From: a virus
Length of the DNA: 32,267 nucleotides
Reading direction: 5' to 3' (one strand)
IMG/VR virus record: IMGVR_UViG_3300025154_000295
Coordinates: 1 to 32,267 of that record
Shown here: positions 19,278-29,400 of the stretch, piece after piece
Layout of the letters: every line of letters starts with the position of its first letter
Numbering within the stretch: position 1 is the first letter of the stretch
Translations under genes and position numbers: made by a program
The notes under the pieces: model-generated
What the model saw: the letters and a program-made list of their open reading frames with translations, nothing else
Told to the model about the DNA's origin: nothing
Databases searched by the model: none

Positions 19278-20625
19278 TATTCAAGGTAAAAATCCTGTCG
19301 GAACAACGGCAGCTAATACTAACCCCGTCACCATTGGCGGCGTTGATGGTGACAATGATATAGTTGGTCTAGTTCTAAATTCAGACGGTTCAATAACGGC
19401 AAAATTGGGTGCAGGTACGTCGATAGTAGGTAAGTTTATTCCTGTAGATGCGGACGGTGACGAGAAGTTTACCGCTACTAATCCAGCAATAGTCGATAGC
19501 AACTTTGACGGTGGCATAGCGACTGGTGGCAGTAAAACTACCATTATTGACACATCTAAAAACTTTGAGACTAATATGTTTGCCGGGCATACGGCAAAAG
19601 TCACCATTAGTGGTGTTGACTATTACCGCACAGTAGCGAGTAATACAGCAACAACTTTGACTATTACTGCTCTACCTGGCGCGGCGGCAAGTGCTATTGT
19701 TGGTACTCCTGGAACAGCAGAAGTAACGGTAGTTTATGTAAATGAGGGAGTTGCAGGTAACTCGATAACTGCTGAAGTAGTGGCAGCACCAGGGGACAAT
19801 GATAACTTGTCGGCATCTTTCACTGATAATGTTTTGACGGTTTATCTCGGCAAAACTGGTGGCGTATTAGACGATGCCAAAAATACCGCGACTCTTGTTG
19901 CTTCTAAGATTGATGAACTAGCAGAATTTACGGCAACCATGACTGGTTCTGGTGGGGTTGTGCCTGTAGCGTCAGCAGTTACGTTTACTGGCGGTATTGC
20001 TGTTGTAAGCGTTGCCGCAGGTTCAGATTACCAGATTATGCGGAAAAATGTTGTTGCAGATGGCGGTGGTTCGATAACTGTCGATCAGTCTACGCACGAT
20101 AATTTTAACGCCAATGTTAATTTACAGGTGGGCAATACTGACGTTGCAACTGGCAACCCTGTGCCTACCGTACTAGCTGGTAGTATAATTACAAATGGGC
20201 TACAAACTAGAGAAAGTTGGATTCCTGTTGCCATTATTGATGAAAGTGTGGGTATATCAAAAATTTTCACTGTGCCTACTAATACCGAGTATGAAATTCT
20301 CTCTATTACAGTTTTATTTGTAGCAAGTGCAGTTGCAGGGAACAGAGGTATTCGTATTTTAATGTCAACTGGTACAACAGGACAAAATTATGCACGACAC
20401 ACTACAGGGGTTAATATTACTGCTGGTCAGACTAGACAGATAACATTTGCTCCAAACTTATTGAAAGAGACAACTACTGACTTGACAGGTACACAATTGT
20501 CAGCCCCAATTGCTAGATGTATTATACCAGCTGGTCATAAGATTAGTATTTCTGATTTAGCTTCAATCGATGCTGTTGGGGATTCGATGAAAATATATAT
20601 GTTAATTAGACAAAGGACGGTGTAA
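19216..20625 (+). CDS. Probable head or neck fibre protein, 469 aa
   Basis: GGGAG lies 7 nt before ATG 19216 (a TTG at 19210 is less good; GTG at 19258 is possible and would shorten the overlap). Low-complexity Thr/Gly/Val/Ala sequence with repeated beta motifs (TVVYVNEGVAGNSITAEVVA, ATMTGSGGVVPVASAVTFTG), then a C-terminal domain EYEILSITVLFVASAVAGNR ... HKISISDLASIDAVGDSMKI, which looks like a compact beta-sandwich tip. These features suit a fibrous virion protein. The biological target is unknown. Confidence 0.5.
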   Translation: MPVSALTTKRTARVVLKIATNIQGKNPVGTTAANTNPVTIGGVDGDNDIVGLVLNSDGSITAKLGAGTSIVGKFIPVDADGDEKFTATNPAIVDSNFDGGIATGGSKTTIIDTSKNFETNMFAGHTAKVTISGVDYYRTVASNTATTLTITALPGAAASAIVGTPGTAEVTVVYVNEGVAGNSITAEVVAAPGDNDNLSASFTDNVLTVYLGKTGGVLDDAKNTATLVASKIDELAEFTATMTGSGGVVPVASAVTFTGGIAVVSVAAGSDYQIMRKNVVADGGGSITVDQSTHDNFNANVNLQVGNTDVATGNPVPTVLAGSIITNGLQTRESWIPVAIIDESVGISKIFTVPTNTEYEILSITVLFVASAVAGNRGIRILMSTGTTGQNYARHTTGVNITAGQTRQITFAPNLLKETTTDLTGTQLSAPIARCIIPAGHKISISDLASIDAVGDSMKIYMLIRQRTV

Positions 20626-20628
20626 AGT

Positions 20629-20826
20629 ATGAACTATAAAATTATTCAAGTTTTTACAGACGACCGTTTGAGTATTAACGATGAGGTAATTGGTAAACAA
20701 AAAGTTGCTTATATTGAGGTTAACGGTTCTATTCATGTGGTGCGTTATGATTATGAAATTGGTACACCAGAGGATGAAGTTAACACTGCACTAAATAAAA
20801 AGATAGATGACGTATCTACCTTGTAA
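20629..20826 (+). CDS. Hypothetical protein, 65 aa
   Basis: AGGACGGTGTAAAGT precedes ATG 20629, a near copy of the leader at 8036. Product MNYKIIQVFTDDRLSINDEV then KVAYIEVNGSIHVVRYDYEI; short beta-rich protein. It ends directly before the integrase promoter. Function unknown. Confidence 0.5.
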   Translation: MNYKIIQVFTDDRLSINDEVIGKQKVAYIEVNGSIHVVRYDYEIGTPEDEVNTALNKKIDDVSTL

Positions 20827-20870
20827 TACTAACGAAGGTGCGAATTTTAGATAGTTAGTTATTTAGTTAG

Positions 20871-20899
20871 TTGAGCTAAGACTCGATATATGGTATAAT
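20871..20899 (+). promoter_or_regulatory. Integrase promoter
   Basis: TTGAGC (20871-20876), 17 bp, perfect TATAAT (20894-20899). Upstream is a tandem TAGTTAGTT/TTAGTTAGTT repeat (20853-20873) that could be a regulator or recombinase arm site. Confidence 0.75.
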
Positions 20900-20938
20900 T
20901 AATGACAAATAATCATAAAGGTGGTTTTTGTCATTAAT
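20898..20938 (+). promoter_or_regulatory. 12-bp inverted repeat enclosing the integrase ribosome-binding site
   Basis: ATTAATGACAAA (20898-20909) and TTTGTCATTAAT (20927-20938) are perfect inverted copies. The loop contains AAAGGTGG, and the GTG (20921) and ATT (20933) candidate starts lie in the loop and 3' arm. As RNA, the hairpin would constrain initiation. As DNA, it lies at the transcription start and could be an operator. Confidence 0.75.
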
Positions 20939-21769
20939 GTACTCGAATCTTGGCCTAGATATGAGAGAGATAAGAAATTTCTCAATTATTCACCTCACAC
21001 ACTAAAGTCATATAAGATACAGTGTCGCCTACTCCATGAATTCATAGGCGATATGGATATGGGTGAAGTAACATATGAGCAATTAAAGGATTATTTTGCC
21101 GAGCAGGGACATTTGAAACCTGCAAGCATCGGTCATAGGGTAAGATTTGTTCAGTCTTTATTTAGATGGGCTATTGATGAAGGATATATTCCAAAAAACC
21201 CTGCCACTAAATTGCGCGAACCTAAAATTGGCTTACGGGTTCCTAAGTTTCTGAGCGAAGAAGATATGGAAGCATTGCGCGAGTCATGCAGATGCCCAAA
21301 AGAACACGCCATTGTAGAATTTATGTATACTACCGGATGCAGGATAGGTGAGGTTTCCTTGGTTGATAAGAAAGATATTAATTGGGGCAATAAATCAGTT
21401 ATTGTGATGGGTAAGGGCGACAAAGAAAGAGAAGTTTATTTTAATTCAAAATGCTTCTTCTGGCTTAAAAAATACGTCGAATCAAGAAAAGACAATGATC
21501 CTGCCCTATTTGTTACTGACCGCGCACCAAGGCGTATGAGTATAGCACGTATGAGAGAAATAATTAAAGCGGTTGCTGTTCGTGCGGACATTGAAGCAAG
21601 TGTCTATCCCCACAGATTAAGACATTCTTATGCCACTCATTTATTGGACAATGGTGCTCCTATGGAAGCAATACAGCAACTCATGGGACACGCCAAGCAG
21701 GAAACGACCCAACTATATGCCCGTTTAAGCGGCGAGCGCAGAAAAGAATTATATAAGAGGTATTTTTAG
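20921..21769 (+). CDS. int: Tyrosine integrase, 282 aa
   Basis: XerC/D-size site-specific recombinase that would insert the phage genome into the host chromosome. N-terminal SAM-like core-binding domain (HTLKSYKIQCRLLHEFIG), then the catalytic domain with R141 (TGCRIGEV), K165 (GKGDKER), H231-x-x-R234 (HRLRHSYATH), H257 (GHAKQ) and Y266 (TTQLYARL), all in the expected order. The start is uncertain: GTG 20921, or ATT 20933, which is better spaced from AAAGGTGG. It has its own promoter and terminator, and lies unusually among structural genes rather than beside a repressor or excisionase. No att core could be identified without the host sequence. Confidence 0.9.
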   Translation: MVFVINVLESWPRYERDKKFLNYSPHTLKSYKIQCRLLHEFIGDMDMGEVTYEQLKDYFAEQGHLKPASIGHRVRFVQSLFRWAIDEGYIPKNPATKLREPKIGLRVPKFLSEEDMEALRESCRCPKEHAIVEFMYTTGCRIGEVSLVDKKDINWGNKSVIVMGKGDKEREVYFNSKCFFWLKKYVESRKDNDPALFVTDRAPRRMSIARMREIIKAVAVRADIEASVYPHRLRHSYATHLLDNGAPMEAIQQLMGHAKQETTQLYARLSGERRKELYKRYF

Positions 21770-21773
21770 CACA

Positions 21774-21800
21774 GGGAGGTTAACCGCCTCCCATTTTACA
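21774..21800 (+). terminator. Integrase terminator
   Basis: GGGAGG-(TTAACCG)-CCTCCC followed by ATTTTAC. It closes the integrase unit before the head-tail adaptor. Confidence 0.7.
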
Positions 21801-21815
21801 TAAGGTGGTGATAAA

Positions 21816-22655
21816 GTGTCCTTCACGCTAACAAACTGCAAAACAATTGCAGATTCATTATTGAATGAAACGATAGATGATACTAACCTACTAATATGGG
21901 GTAAGGAATGTCTGCAAGACAATATTCCATCTCAGTTATGGCAAGAGAACTCAAGAGAATATAAATCAACAGTCGCAAAGAGGTCATACAACCTGCCGAG
22001 CGACTTTTTTAGTTTAGTAAGTCTATCAACTACCATCGGATCACCGACAGGGCTAACAGCAACCCCAACCGGAACTACCGGAGCGACTACATATAAATAC
22101 CAAGTTACGGCGGTTACAGAATCAGGAGAAACTATACCTTGTAGCGAGGTTACGTCAACTTCCGGAAATGCCGCATTATCTGAGACCAACTACAACGCCC
22201 TGTCTTGGACTGAGGTTGATGATGCCGTAAGTTATAACGTCTACCGTACCTACGGAGGCACTACAACTGGACTAATCGGGACAACTACAGATACTACCTT
22301 AGATGATACAGGACTTGCCGGTGACTCTGAAAATGTTCCTACCGAGGATACTACTGGTATCGGTTATGATAACTATTTTATCCGTAATAGAAAAATTTCC
22401 TTTACCGATGCCGATGATTATGCAATGACATATATATCATACCCAACAGTTTCCAGCATATCCGCTAATGTACCACTGCCAGATGCCTGCGAGTATGCAA
22501 TGGCTAAATTTATCGCTTCAAGATTTAGGAGTAGTGATGATTCTGAGGATGCTGATGCCTCCAGATGGATGCTAGAGTTTCAGAATTCCATCAATAAACT
22601 GATTAATGAAATGGAGATAGATAGTAATTCATTTCAGGTGAAAATGGCATGGTGA
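21816..22655 (+). CDS. Head-tail adaptor with an inserted FN3-like domain, 279 aa
   Basis: GTG start after AAGGTGGTG. Residues 1-75 (NCKTIADSLLNETIDDTNLL ... RSYNLPSDFFSLVSL) and 184-279 (YDNYFIRNRKISFTDADDYA ... ACEYAMAKFIASRF) match the podoviral/siphoviral connector-adaptor pattern (P22 gp4- and gp6-like). Between them residues about 76-176 form a separate beta module: PTGLTATPTG, TYKYQVTAVTESGE and SYNVYRTYGG read like a fibronectin type III domain. Adaptors lacking this insert are the norm, so here a 100-residue domain has been added, probably exposed on the neck. The end overlaps the next gene by 7 nt. Confidence 0.65.
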   Translation: MSFTLTNCKTIADSLLNETIDDTNLLIWGKECLQDNIPSQLWQENSREYKSTVAKRSYNLPSDFFSLVSLSTTIGSPTGLTATPTGTTGATTYKYQVTAVTESGETIPCSEVTSTSGNAALSETNYNALSWTEVDDAVSYNVYRTYGGTTTGLIGTTTDTTLDDTGLAGDSENVPTEDTTGIGYDNYFIRNRKISFTDADDYAMTYISYPTVSSISANVPLPDACEYAMAKFIASRFRSSDDSEDADASRWMLEFQNSINKLINEMEIDSNSFQVKMAW

Positions 22656-24127
22656 TAGCGAAAATACCTAAAAGGGGCAACAGTAGCGATAAAATACCTA
22701 TTGAAATAAAAAGTTATGGCGGCATAAATACCTTACCGTCCAGACAGTTAGGACAACCTTCTGCCGGCAAAAACTTTTATACTAAAAACGGAGAGTTGTA
22801 TACAAGGCCAGGACTTTTAGAAATAGATAATCCACCCAGTTTATCATCACCTATCTATGCTATTCACTCATGCAAGCAGGCACAACTAACAGAGCGTCTT
22901 ATTGTTCAGTCAGGCAGTGAACTGCATCACAGGCCAGATGAATTAGGATCATGGTCGCTGGTTGATAGTGGAATATCTGGTTATGCCTACGGGAATGTGT
23001 GGAGAGAGCACTTAGTCCTGTCTTTTGGTTCTACGGTACTCGATTATGGCATAGAAACTGCATCGGCCAGTGATTTGCGCGGCGGTGCTACCGATATGCC
23101 AGGGTGCTTATTTACCGCAACATGGAAGGACTATTTATGGACCATACCAGGACCGAACTGGGCCCCTGCTTATAAAACACAGTTTAACGGTTATCAGTAT
23201 GTATGGGATGATGAGTTAGAAGAGTATACCGAGGAAATAGTTGATAGAGATATTATTGTTTGGCCGGAGGACTTTAATGTACCCATGAGTGATGGGTCGT
23301 CTTTGATGGCTGCTTTTCCGTTTAGTTCATCCTTGTTTTGTATAACTGGAAAAAGTACGTGGCACATATACGGTGACAATGAGGATAATTTTGAAGTACA
23401 CCAAGGTTCTCATGTTGGAGCATACGAGAACGGAGAGTTTTGCCCTGCCGCTTTAGTTTCCGATATGCCAATGTGGATAGGAAATGATTATAAAATTTAT
23501 CGCTACACAGGTTCAGTTGTTGAACCAGTAAGCCAACCAATAGACAAAATACTGCAAGAGGAATTCAGTGTAGTCGGATTAAAACCGAGGGCTTACGGCT
23601 TAGATAATAAGTTTTGGCTGTTCCTGCTGAGAAATATTCTAATAGCACAGACCACTGAAACTTCAACTAAGTGTTTAGTATTTGACCCGGCAGAAGGTGA
23701 ATGGTTTTTGTATGAGTTTGCCGGTCACATAATTAGTGCCGGTGAGTACGACGGCAAGATTTTACTTGGAACCAAGGATGGTAGAGTTTTATATATGAAT
23801 GATGTTGATACGGATGATTCAGAGGATATAACGACTTCTCTAACTATTGGCCCGGCAGATATGCAGGCTAGAAAAATCAAAGCAAAGACATTTTACCTGA
23901 CCGCAGAAGCGGAAAGCGACTTTACTGTAGATGTTTATACACAATGTGACAGTGAGGCAGAGGTTAGTCAGGGATATATTACATTCAATGCTGATACGTT
24001 GGTAATTGAGGATATTCGGTTAAATAGTGTTAGCGGTCAGAATGTTTCCGTGAGGATTGAGACTACCGATAGGATAAATAAGTTGCAAAAGGCAGAACTG
24101 ACGGTTATTCCTAAACGGTTGAAGTAG
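22649..24127 (+). CDS. P22 gp10-like tail stabilisation/hub protein, 492 aa
   Basis: AGGTGA then 7 nt before ATG 22649. Reads as repeated beta-propeller-like blades: ERLIVQSGSELHHRP, EHLVLSFGSTVLDYG, YLWTIPGPNWAPAY, SSLFCITGKSTWHIYG, DMPMWIGNDYKIYRYTG, KFWLFLLRNILI, EGEWFLYEFAGH and DGRVLYM. Proteins of this size and pattern are the packaged-DNA stabilisation proteins of P22-like podoviruses, which plug the portal and bind the tailspike or needle. The position after the adaptor is the same as in P22. Function by family resemblance and synteny. Confidence 0.65.
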   Translation: MVIAKIPKRGNSSDKIPIEIKSYGGINTLPSRQLGQPSAGKNFYTKNGELYTRPGLLEIDNPPSLSSPIYAIHSCKQAQLTERLIVQSGSELHHRPDELGSWSLVDSGISGYAYGNVWREHLVLSFGSTVLDYGIETASASDLRGGATDMPGCLFTATWKDYLWTIPGPNWAPAYKTQFNGYQYVWDDELEEYTEEIVDRDIIVWPEDFNVPMSDGSSLMAAFPFSSSLFCITGKSTWHIYGDNEDNFEVHQGSHVGAYENGEFCPAALVSDMPMWIGNDYKIYRYTGSVVEPVSQPIDKILQEEFSVVGLKPRAYGLDNKFWLFLLRNILIAQTTETSTKCLVFDPAEGEWFLYEFAGHIISAGEYDGKILLGTKDGRVLYMNDVDTDDSEDITTSLTIGPADMQARKIKAKTFYLTAEAESDFTVDVYTQCDSEAEVSQGYITFNADTLVIEDIRLNSVSGQNVSVRIETTDRINKLQKAELTVIPKRLK

Positions 24128-24135
24128 GTGAGATT

Positions 24136-25485
24136 ATGGCGGGTGGAAGTTTTGGTGGAGGAACTGGTACGGAATTAGATCCGTATCTTGTGGAGGATGC
24201 GGCAGATTTTAATGCTGTAAGAAATAACTTAACCGCATATTACAAGCAAACAGCAGATATTGATTTATCTATCTACCCCAACTGGGAGCCTATTGGTATC
24301 CCTTTTATGGGTAATTATGACTGTGATAATAGGGAAATTAACAATCCAACAATAAGCAGCTCAGAAACATATTTAAGCGTTTTTGGTGTATTGGTTGAGG
24401 CAGTTATAAAAAACATTAAAATTAAAAATGCTAATATTTCAGGTACGGGTAGTGGTCAACTGGCAAGTATTTTAGCATCTGTAATGGTTTCTTCAATTGT
24501 AGATGCATGTTATTTGCAAGGATCGGTTATTGTGGGTGAAGGAAGTCATGCATGCGGTGTTGCCACTACGATTGAGGGTGGAAGCGTTGTATCTAAATGC
24601 GGAACCGATGTAACGGTCGAAGGTGAAACAGTCGCAGCTTTTGCCACATATATCAACAGTAGCACAGCTAATGATTGTTACGGAAAAGGGCATGTGCGTG
24701 GTTACTCTGCTACAGAATCTGCTTTACTTGGTGGAATGTTTTGTGATGTATACAGTGGTTCTGTTGTAAGCAGATGCTATGCGGCAACAACCTTTGCTAA
24801 TCATGGTGAGATTGCTTGGCTTGGTGGGTTTGCAGTTCATAGTTATGATGGTACTATTAATGATTGTTATTACGATTACGATCTTTCTGGTCAATCCGAT
24901 AACGGTATAGGAATCCCAAAGACCACAGTCCAAATGAAACAGCAAGCGACATTCACTGGCTGGGATTTTACAGATATATGGAAAGTTGATGAAGGAGAAT
25001 CTTACCCGTATTTCATACCTGTAATTACATTAACAATAGCAATATCTGGCGTAGGCACAACAGATCCAGAAGTCGGTACTTACTCGCATATTGAAGGTGA
25101 TGTAGTCGAATTATCCGCAACAGCAGGCGAGGAAAGTAGATTCGTCAACTGGGAAGGTAATGTAAGTAATGCTAAATCAGCTAACACAACCATAGTCATA
25201 GGCACAACCGATGAAACTGTCATAGCGGTATTTATGCCTGGTGGATTTAACGCAAACTTAGCCGGAATAATCACAAAAGATATTAAACCGCTCACATTTA
25301 AGCGCGCATCACACACTGACAGTAAGCAGTCGGCAGATGCTGTAAACGATAATTTTCGGCAGGTAAGTACGTATACCGGAACAGTAACAAAAACACTAAA
25401 ACAGTACAATCAAAATCTTGGTACGCTAAACGGTAATATAGAGGAAATTAGACAAATATTAATTGACGCTGGAATAATAGTATAA
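24136..25485 (+). CDS. Fibre-like beta-solenoid protein with InlB-type repeat, 449 aa
   Basis: AGGTGAGATT then ATG. The N-terminal two-thirds begins GGGTGTELDPYLVEDAADFN, the usual opening of GLUG-type adhesin solenoids, with degenerate turns (FGVLVEAVIKNIKIKNANIS, SSIVDACYLQGSVIVGE, GSVVSRCYAATTFANHGEIA). Then a ~70-residue module (ISGVGTTDPEVGTYSH, VELSATAGEESRFVNWEGNV) resembles Listeria-Bacteroides/InlB B-repeats. A C-terminal coiled segment (QSADAVNDNFRQVSTYTGTV and KTLKQYNQNLGTLNGNIEEI) would make a trimer. Likely a receptor-binding or baseplate fibre; the domains are shared with bacterial surface adhesins and suggest horizontal acquisition. Confidence 0.6.
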   Translation: MAGGSFGGGTGTELDPYLVEDAADFNAVRNNLTAYYKQTADIDLSIYPNWEPIGIPFMGNYDCDNREINNPTISSSETYLSVFGVLVEAVIKNIKIKNANISGTGSGQLASILASVMVSSIVDACYLQGSVIVGEGSHACGVATTIEGGSVVSKCGTDVTVEGETVAAFATYINSSTANDCYGKGHVRGYSATESALLGGMFCDVYSGSVVSRCYAATTFANHGEIAWLGGFAVHSYDGTINDCYYDYDLSGQSDNGIGIPKTTVQMKQQATFTGWDFTDIWKVDEGESYPYFIPVITLTIAISGVGTTDPEVGTYSHIEGDVVELSATAGEESRFVNWEGNVSNAKSANTTIVIGTTDETVIAVFMPGGFNANLAGIITKDIKPLTFKRASHTDSKQSADAVNDNFRQVSTYTGTVTKTLKQYNQNLGTLNGNIEEIRQILIDAGIIV

Positions 25486-25510
25486 CCGGAATAAAAAGGA
25501 GTTGATCTTA

Positions 25511-26443
25511 TTGGCATACACTAAACCGACAGGGGATCAAGGTAATCTTAGTTTCCTGCAAAATGCACTTAATTCTTATAAGCCAAAGCAGTATAACGAC
25601 TGGCAGTATATAGCCAATCAGCAAGTAGAAAATCCTGATTTTAGAAGTATGTTTAGAAATCTTTATCAAGCCAGAAATACAGCAGGTAATAGAGAAAGGG
25701 CGGCATATCAAGATTCTAAGGAAAACCTCACAACCAACAGGGCAAACAGCGTTAACTCAGCTGTAAAACGCTCTCTTGCCGCAGGACTTGGAGGTGCGGG
25801 TGGTGGTTCTGGTTTAGGTGGTTATCGTTCCCAGGAAATATCGGAAGGTTATCAGCCATCATTCGACAGGTTGGAGCGTGGTCATAAAAATAATATCTCC
25901 GACATAAACAAAAACTATCGAAGTGGTGTTGCTCAGATCGATGCACAAAAGGAAAATAGGGGATTAAAGGTTGCCTCAGAAGCCACAAGGTTAATGCAAG
26001 CTGATACGCAGGGGTTTCGTAACTGGCAAAGCTCATTAGCCGATACAATACAGAAGTACGGTGCTGAGCAGGCAGACTTATCGTATAAGCAGCGGCAGGA
26101 TGCTTTTAATAACCAGTTAGCGTTACAGAAATTTGACTGGCAGAAGAAGATGGATGATCGTCCATACCAAGAGACTACAGCGGCACAAAGAATGCCTTAT
26201 GAATATCCTTCTGCTAATTCGCTACTACCGTACAATATGGGACCTACTCCTTACCAGCAAGCGCAGCTTAGTAGAAGTAATGGTGGTGGAAGCAACGACA
26301 AGTCTGCTGCTTATGCCGCTGCTTATCAGGCCATATCGTCTAACCCTACAGTGATTAGCGATCCTGAGTTTATACAGTCGTTTTTAGCTGCTGGACTGAC
26401 ACCGAGCGACTATAGCGCACTGCTTGAAATGTTGGGTCAATAA
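25511..26443 (+). CDS. Probable internal virion/ejection protein, 310 aa, TTG start
   Basis: AAAGGAG lies 9 nt before TTG 25511 (protein MAYTKPTG; TTG 25502 is too close). Gln/Asn/Ser-rich with extended helices (NTAGNRERAAYQDSKENLTT, NNISDINKNYRSGVAQIDAQ, GAEQADLSYKQRQDAFNNQL) and a Gly-rich hinge (AAGLGGAGGGSGLGGYRS). Such proteins are stored in the head and pass into the cell with DNA. No enzymatic motif. It shares a TTG-GC[AT]-TA[CT] start with the next gene. Confidence 0.55.
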   Translation: MAYTKPTGDQGNLSFLQNALNSYKPKQYNDWQYIANQQVENPDFRSMFRNLYQARNTAGNRERAAYQDSKENLTTNRANSVNSAVKRSLAAGLGGAGGGSGLGGYRSQEISEGYQPSFDRLERGHKNNISDINKNYRSGVAQIDAQKENRGLKVASEATRLMQADTQGFRNWQSSLADTIQKYGAEQADLSYKQRQDAFNNQLALQKFDWQKKMDDRPYQETTAAQRMPYEYPSANSLLPYNMGPTPYQQAQLSRSNGGGSNDKSAAYAAAYQAISSNPTVISDPEFIQSFLAAGLTPSDYSALLEMLGQ

Positions 26444-26467
26444 TTAATACTAAGGTAGGTGGTTTTA

Positions 26468-29400
26468 TTGGCTTATAGCTTATACAAAGGACCATACAGT
26501 AACTTCAATCAGTACAGTCAGAACCAGAGTAAGGATACTTCCAGGGAAGATGCCATTAGGAGGTTGCTTAGTTTTTCGAGCAGCCAACCTTCTGTATCCG
26601 GTAGTGGTTTTAATGATTCCGTAAATAAGGCATTGCAGGAGCAGTATGAAAGTATTTATGGTGATAATGTACCAAAAAATACAACCTTAAAAATTCCACA
26701 AATAACTAACGATCCTGACATGGCCGACAATATCTTAGATTACAGTATTAAGGTACCTCCTATAACAGGACTAAAAGCACCCATATCACCTAGAAGCAGT
26801 TTTTATGAGTCTCTGGATAATAAATTTGGTGGGGTGTTGCCTGGCGGTGCTGATTTTAACTCCGGTGAATACGGTATCAGTCCAGAATTTGCAGCCAATC
26901 ATCCGATTATAAGCAGGAGTCTAGCAACGGCAGCGAGCCCCATCAAGGCAGTTATGGATAATCCGTTTGCTGATAGATCGAGTCAAGTAGCAGGACAAAT
27001 CGTAACTACCGTAGATAATCCCGATATGGCAAGTACGGGTAGTAAGGGATGGGATACTGCCGCTGATTTACTTGGAGGCATTGGAGGGTTTGCTCTTAGC
27101 CCTACAGGTGGTGTCAGAAGCGCAGGGGCGCAGTTGTTTGGTGTAGGAGAAAAGACTATTGAGCGAGGACTTGGTCTAGGTAATTTGCCGGGCATGGTAA
27201 AAGGACTAGAAAATCTGCCTGGGATAGTTAAGACTGGCATTAAGTTGGGTGGTGCAACAATACCCTATGAGGCAGCAATGGCCGCCTTGAACGATAGGGA
27301 ATTTAGTCCCAGAGAAGCAGGTATGGCAGGGGCGGCTAACGCTGTTATCGGGATGGCATTGCATGGCGCAGGGAGTGTCTTAGGTAAACGCAATACACCA
27401 ACTACACCAGCTGAATTCAAGATGCCAGAATATAAAGCACCAGATATGTCGGCATTTACACCGGAGGAATTGGCTAATATTAAAAGTAAGTCAAGGCCAG
27501 GTGAAATGATAACACCTGATAATATTGTTACCACGGAAGTAGCGGCGGCGCAGCGCACTCTCAGGAATACGCTGAATGTCGAAAAGGCCAATAAAGTATT
27601 GGATGAATTTCCGGAACTCGAAAGAGAGTTTCCTTATTTTAGACTACAGCAGGGTAATACGGTTATCCTGCCAAATGGAAAAGAAGGAACCGTTAAAACA
27701 GCAGATAAAATGATTATTCAAGTTGATGTAGACGGAAAGACGGTTAGCATTGGTCGGAAGGTTGTTAAAGTGCCGGAGGTTGTGAGTGAGTCAATATCGG
27801 AAGTTACGGAGATTGCAACTCCTGAGATTAAACAACAACCCATTGTTAACGATGTTCAGCGACTAAATAACAGAAGTGGTGCCGAGACTTTTCCTGACGA
27901 AAATATACCTGCCACACCAGAAGCAACCTCTAATAAAATAACTCACGACGACAAAGACGGTACATTTTCTTATGACACAAAAGAATTTTATATGCGTGGT
28001 GTCGTAAATGACGGTGATTTATACATCCATCGGGCAGACAAAAATCCAGAAACAAAGGATAAGGGGTTACTTGGAAAAGCAATAAATGAAGTATTGGACT
28101 CCTATTCTAAAAAAGGAATTAGTGTAAGCAAGATAACCGCAGATGGATCGCCGTCCTTCGTTAAGTCAATGCAAAATATTTACGGTAAGGACAATGTTGC
28201 AATACACGACACAAACGTATATAACGGAGAAGCACAAAGCGACATAGAAGTTCGTCTGAGTAATACTAATAAGGAAGTTGTTGCCCAGGAAGCATTGCCG
28301 CAAACTCAAATAAAGGTTAACCGTGGCAGCAAGGGCGTAGCAAACATAACCCTGCCCGATGCCGACCATGCTATGCTGTTTGAATTAGACAAACAAATGA
28401 AAATGCTCAACAACGAGAAAACATATTCACATGAATTGGAGGTTTTGGCGGAAGCAAACTACAACAAACTTAAAGATAAGTTTCCAGATCCCATCGGTAC
28501 TGCCGATACTTACCGCAGAAGCGTTTTGAGCGGCGCGAAGGATATTGAGAAGGACGGTACTTATGCGGCAGAGACTTTTGAGACAGTTAAAACTAAACTC
28601 GATGCTGAGGCAAAACGCTTTGATATTCCGGTAGATAAGCGTAATTCTAAAAATGTCGGAGATAGAAAAGTTAATGCCATGCAGTACAATCACCCTGAGT
28701 TGAAACCATATGTTCAGGAACAGGCCAAAAACATCATGGGCGATCTTGCTGCATCATTAAAAGCAGAGCGTGGCGGTACTACTGTTTATGGTGAAAATAC
28801 CGGACCGGAGAATATCTCCTGGGGCAATAAGCGCATGACTACCGACACTATTGCTAAGATATTGGACGAGCAGAAGGTAAGTTATGCCGACATTGATAGC
28901 GCCTTGCAAAGAATTATTGATGATGCAGGTCAGGAAAATACCGCACTTGCCAAACGCATTGAGTTGCTGATTGACGATCATTTGACTAATGGGTATACCG
29001 ATATATACGGTAATAAGTATCCTCCGAACAAAGAGTATGTCGATGCTAAGAATAAGGCGTATGGTACGGACATTAAGCCAAAAGAGCAGTATAAGGATAT
29101 GTCTGACGAGGATTGGCAAGAGTTAGAGCAGTTGCAGGATGAAATGGGTAAGGGTGAGGTTGTCAATAAGGATTTGCGTAAAACTCAAATAGAACAGTCT
29201 TTCGCGAAAGAGGATTGGGAAGTTCCGAAGGATATTTTTATTGAAAGAGGAAGTAAATATATCGACGAAAAACCTGCTTCCTATGTTCATAGAAGTATAG
29301 TTGAGCAGGCATTTAAAGAAGGTAAACCCGTACCCCCCGAAGTATTAAAGGACTATCCTGAGTTATCCGCAGAGGTAGTCAGTAAACCTGCATCGGAAGT

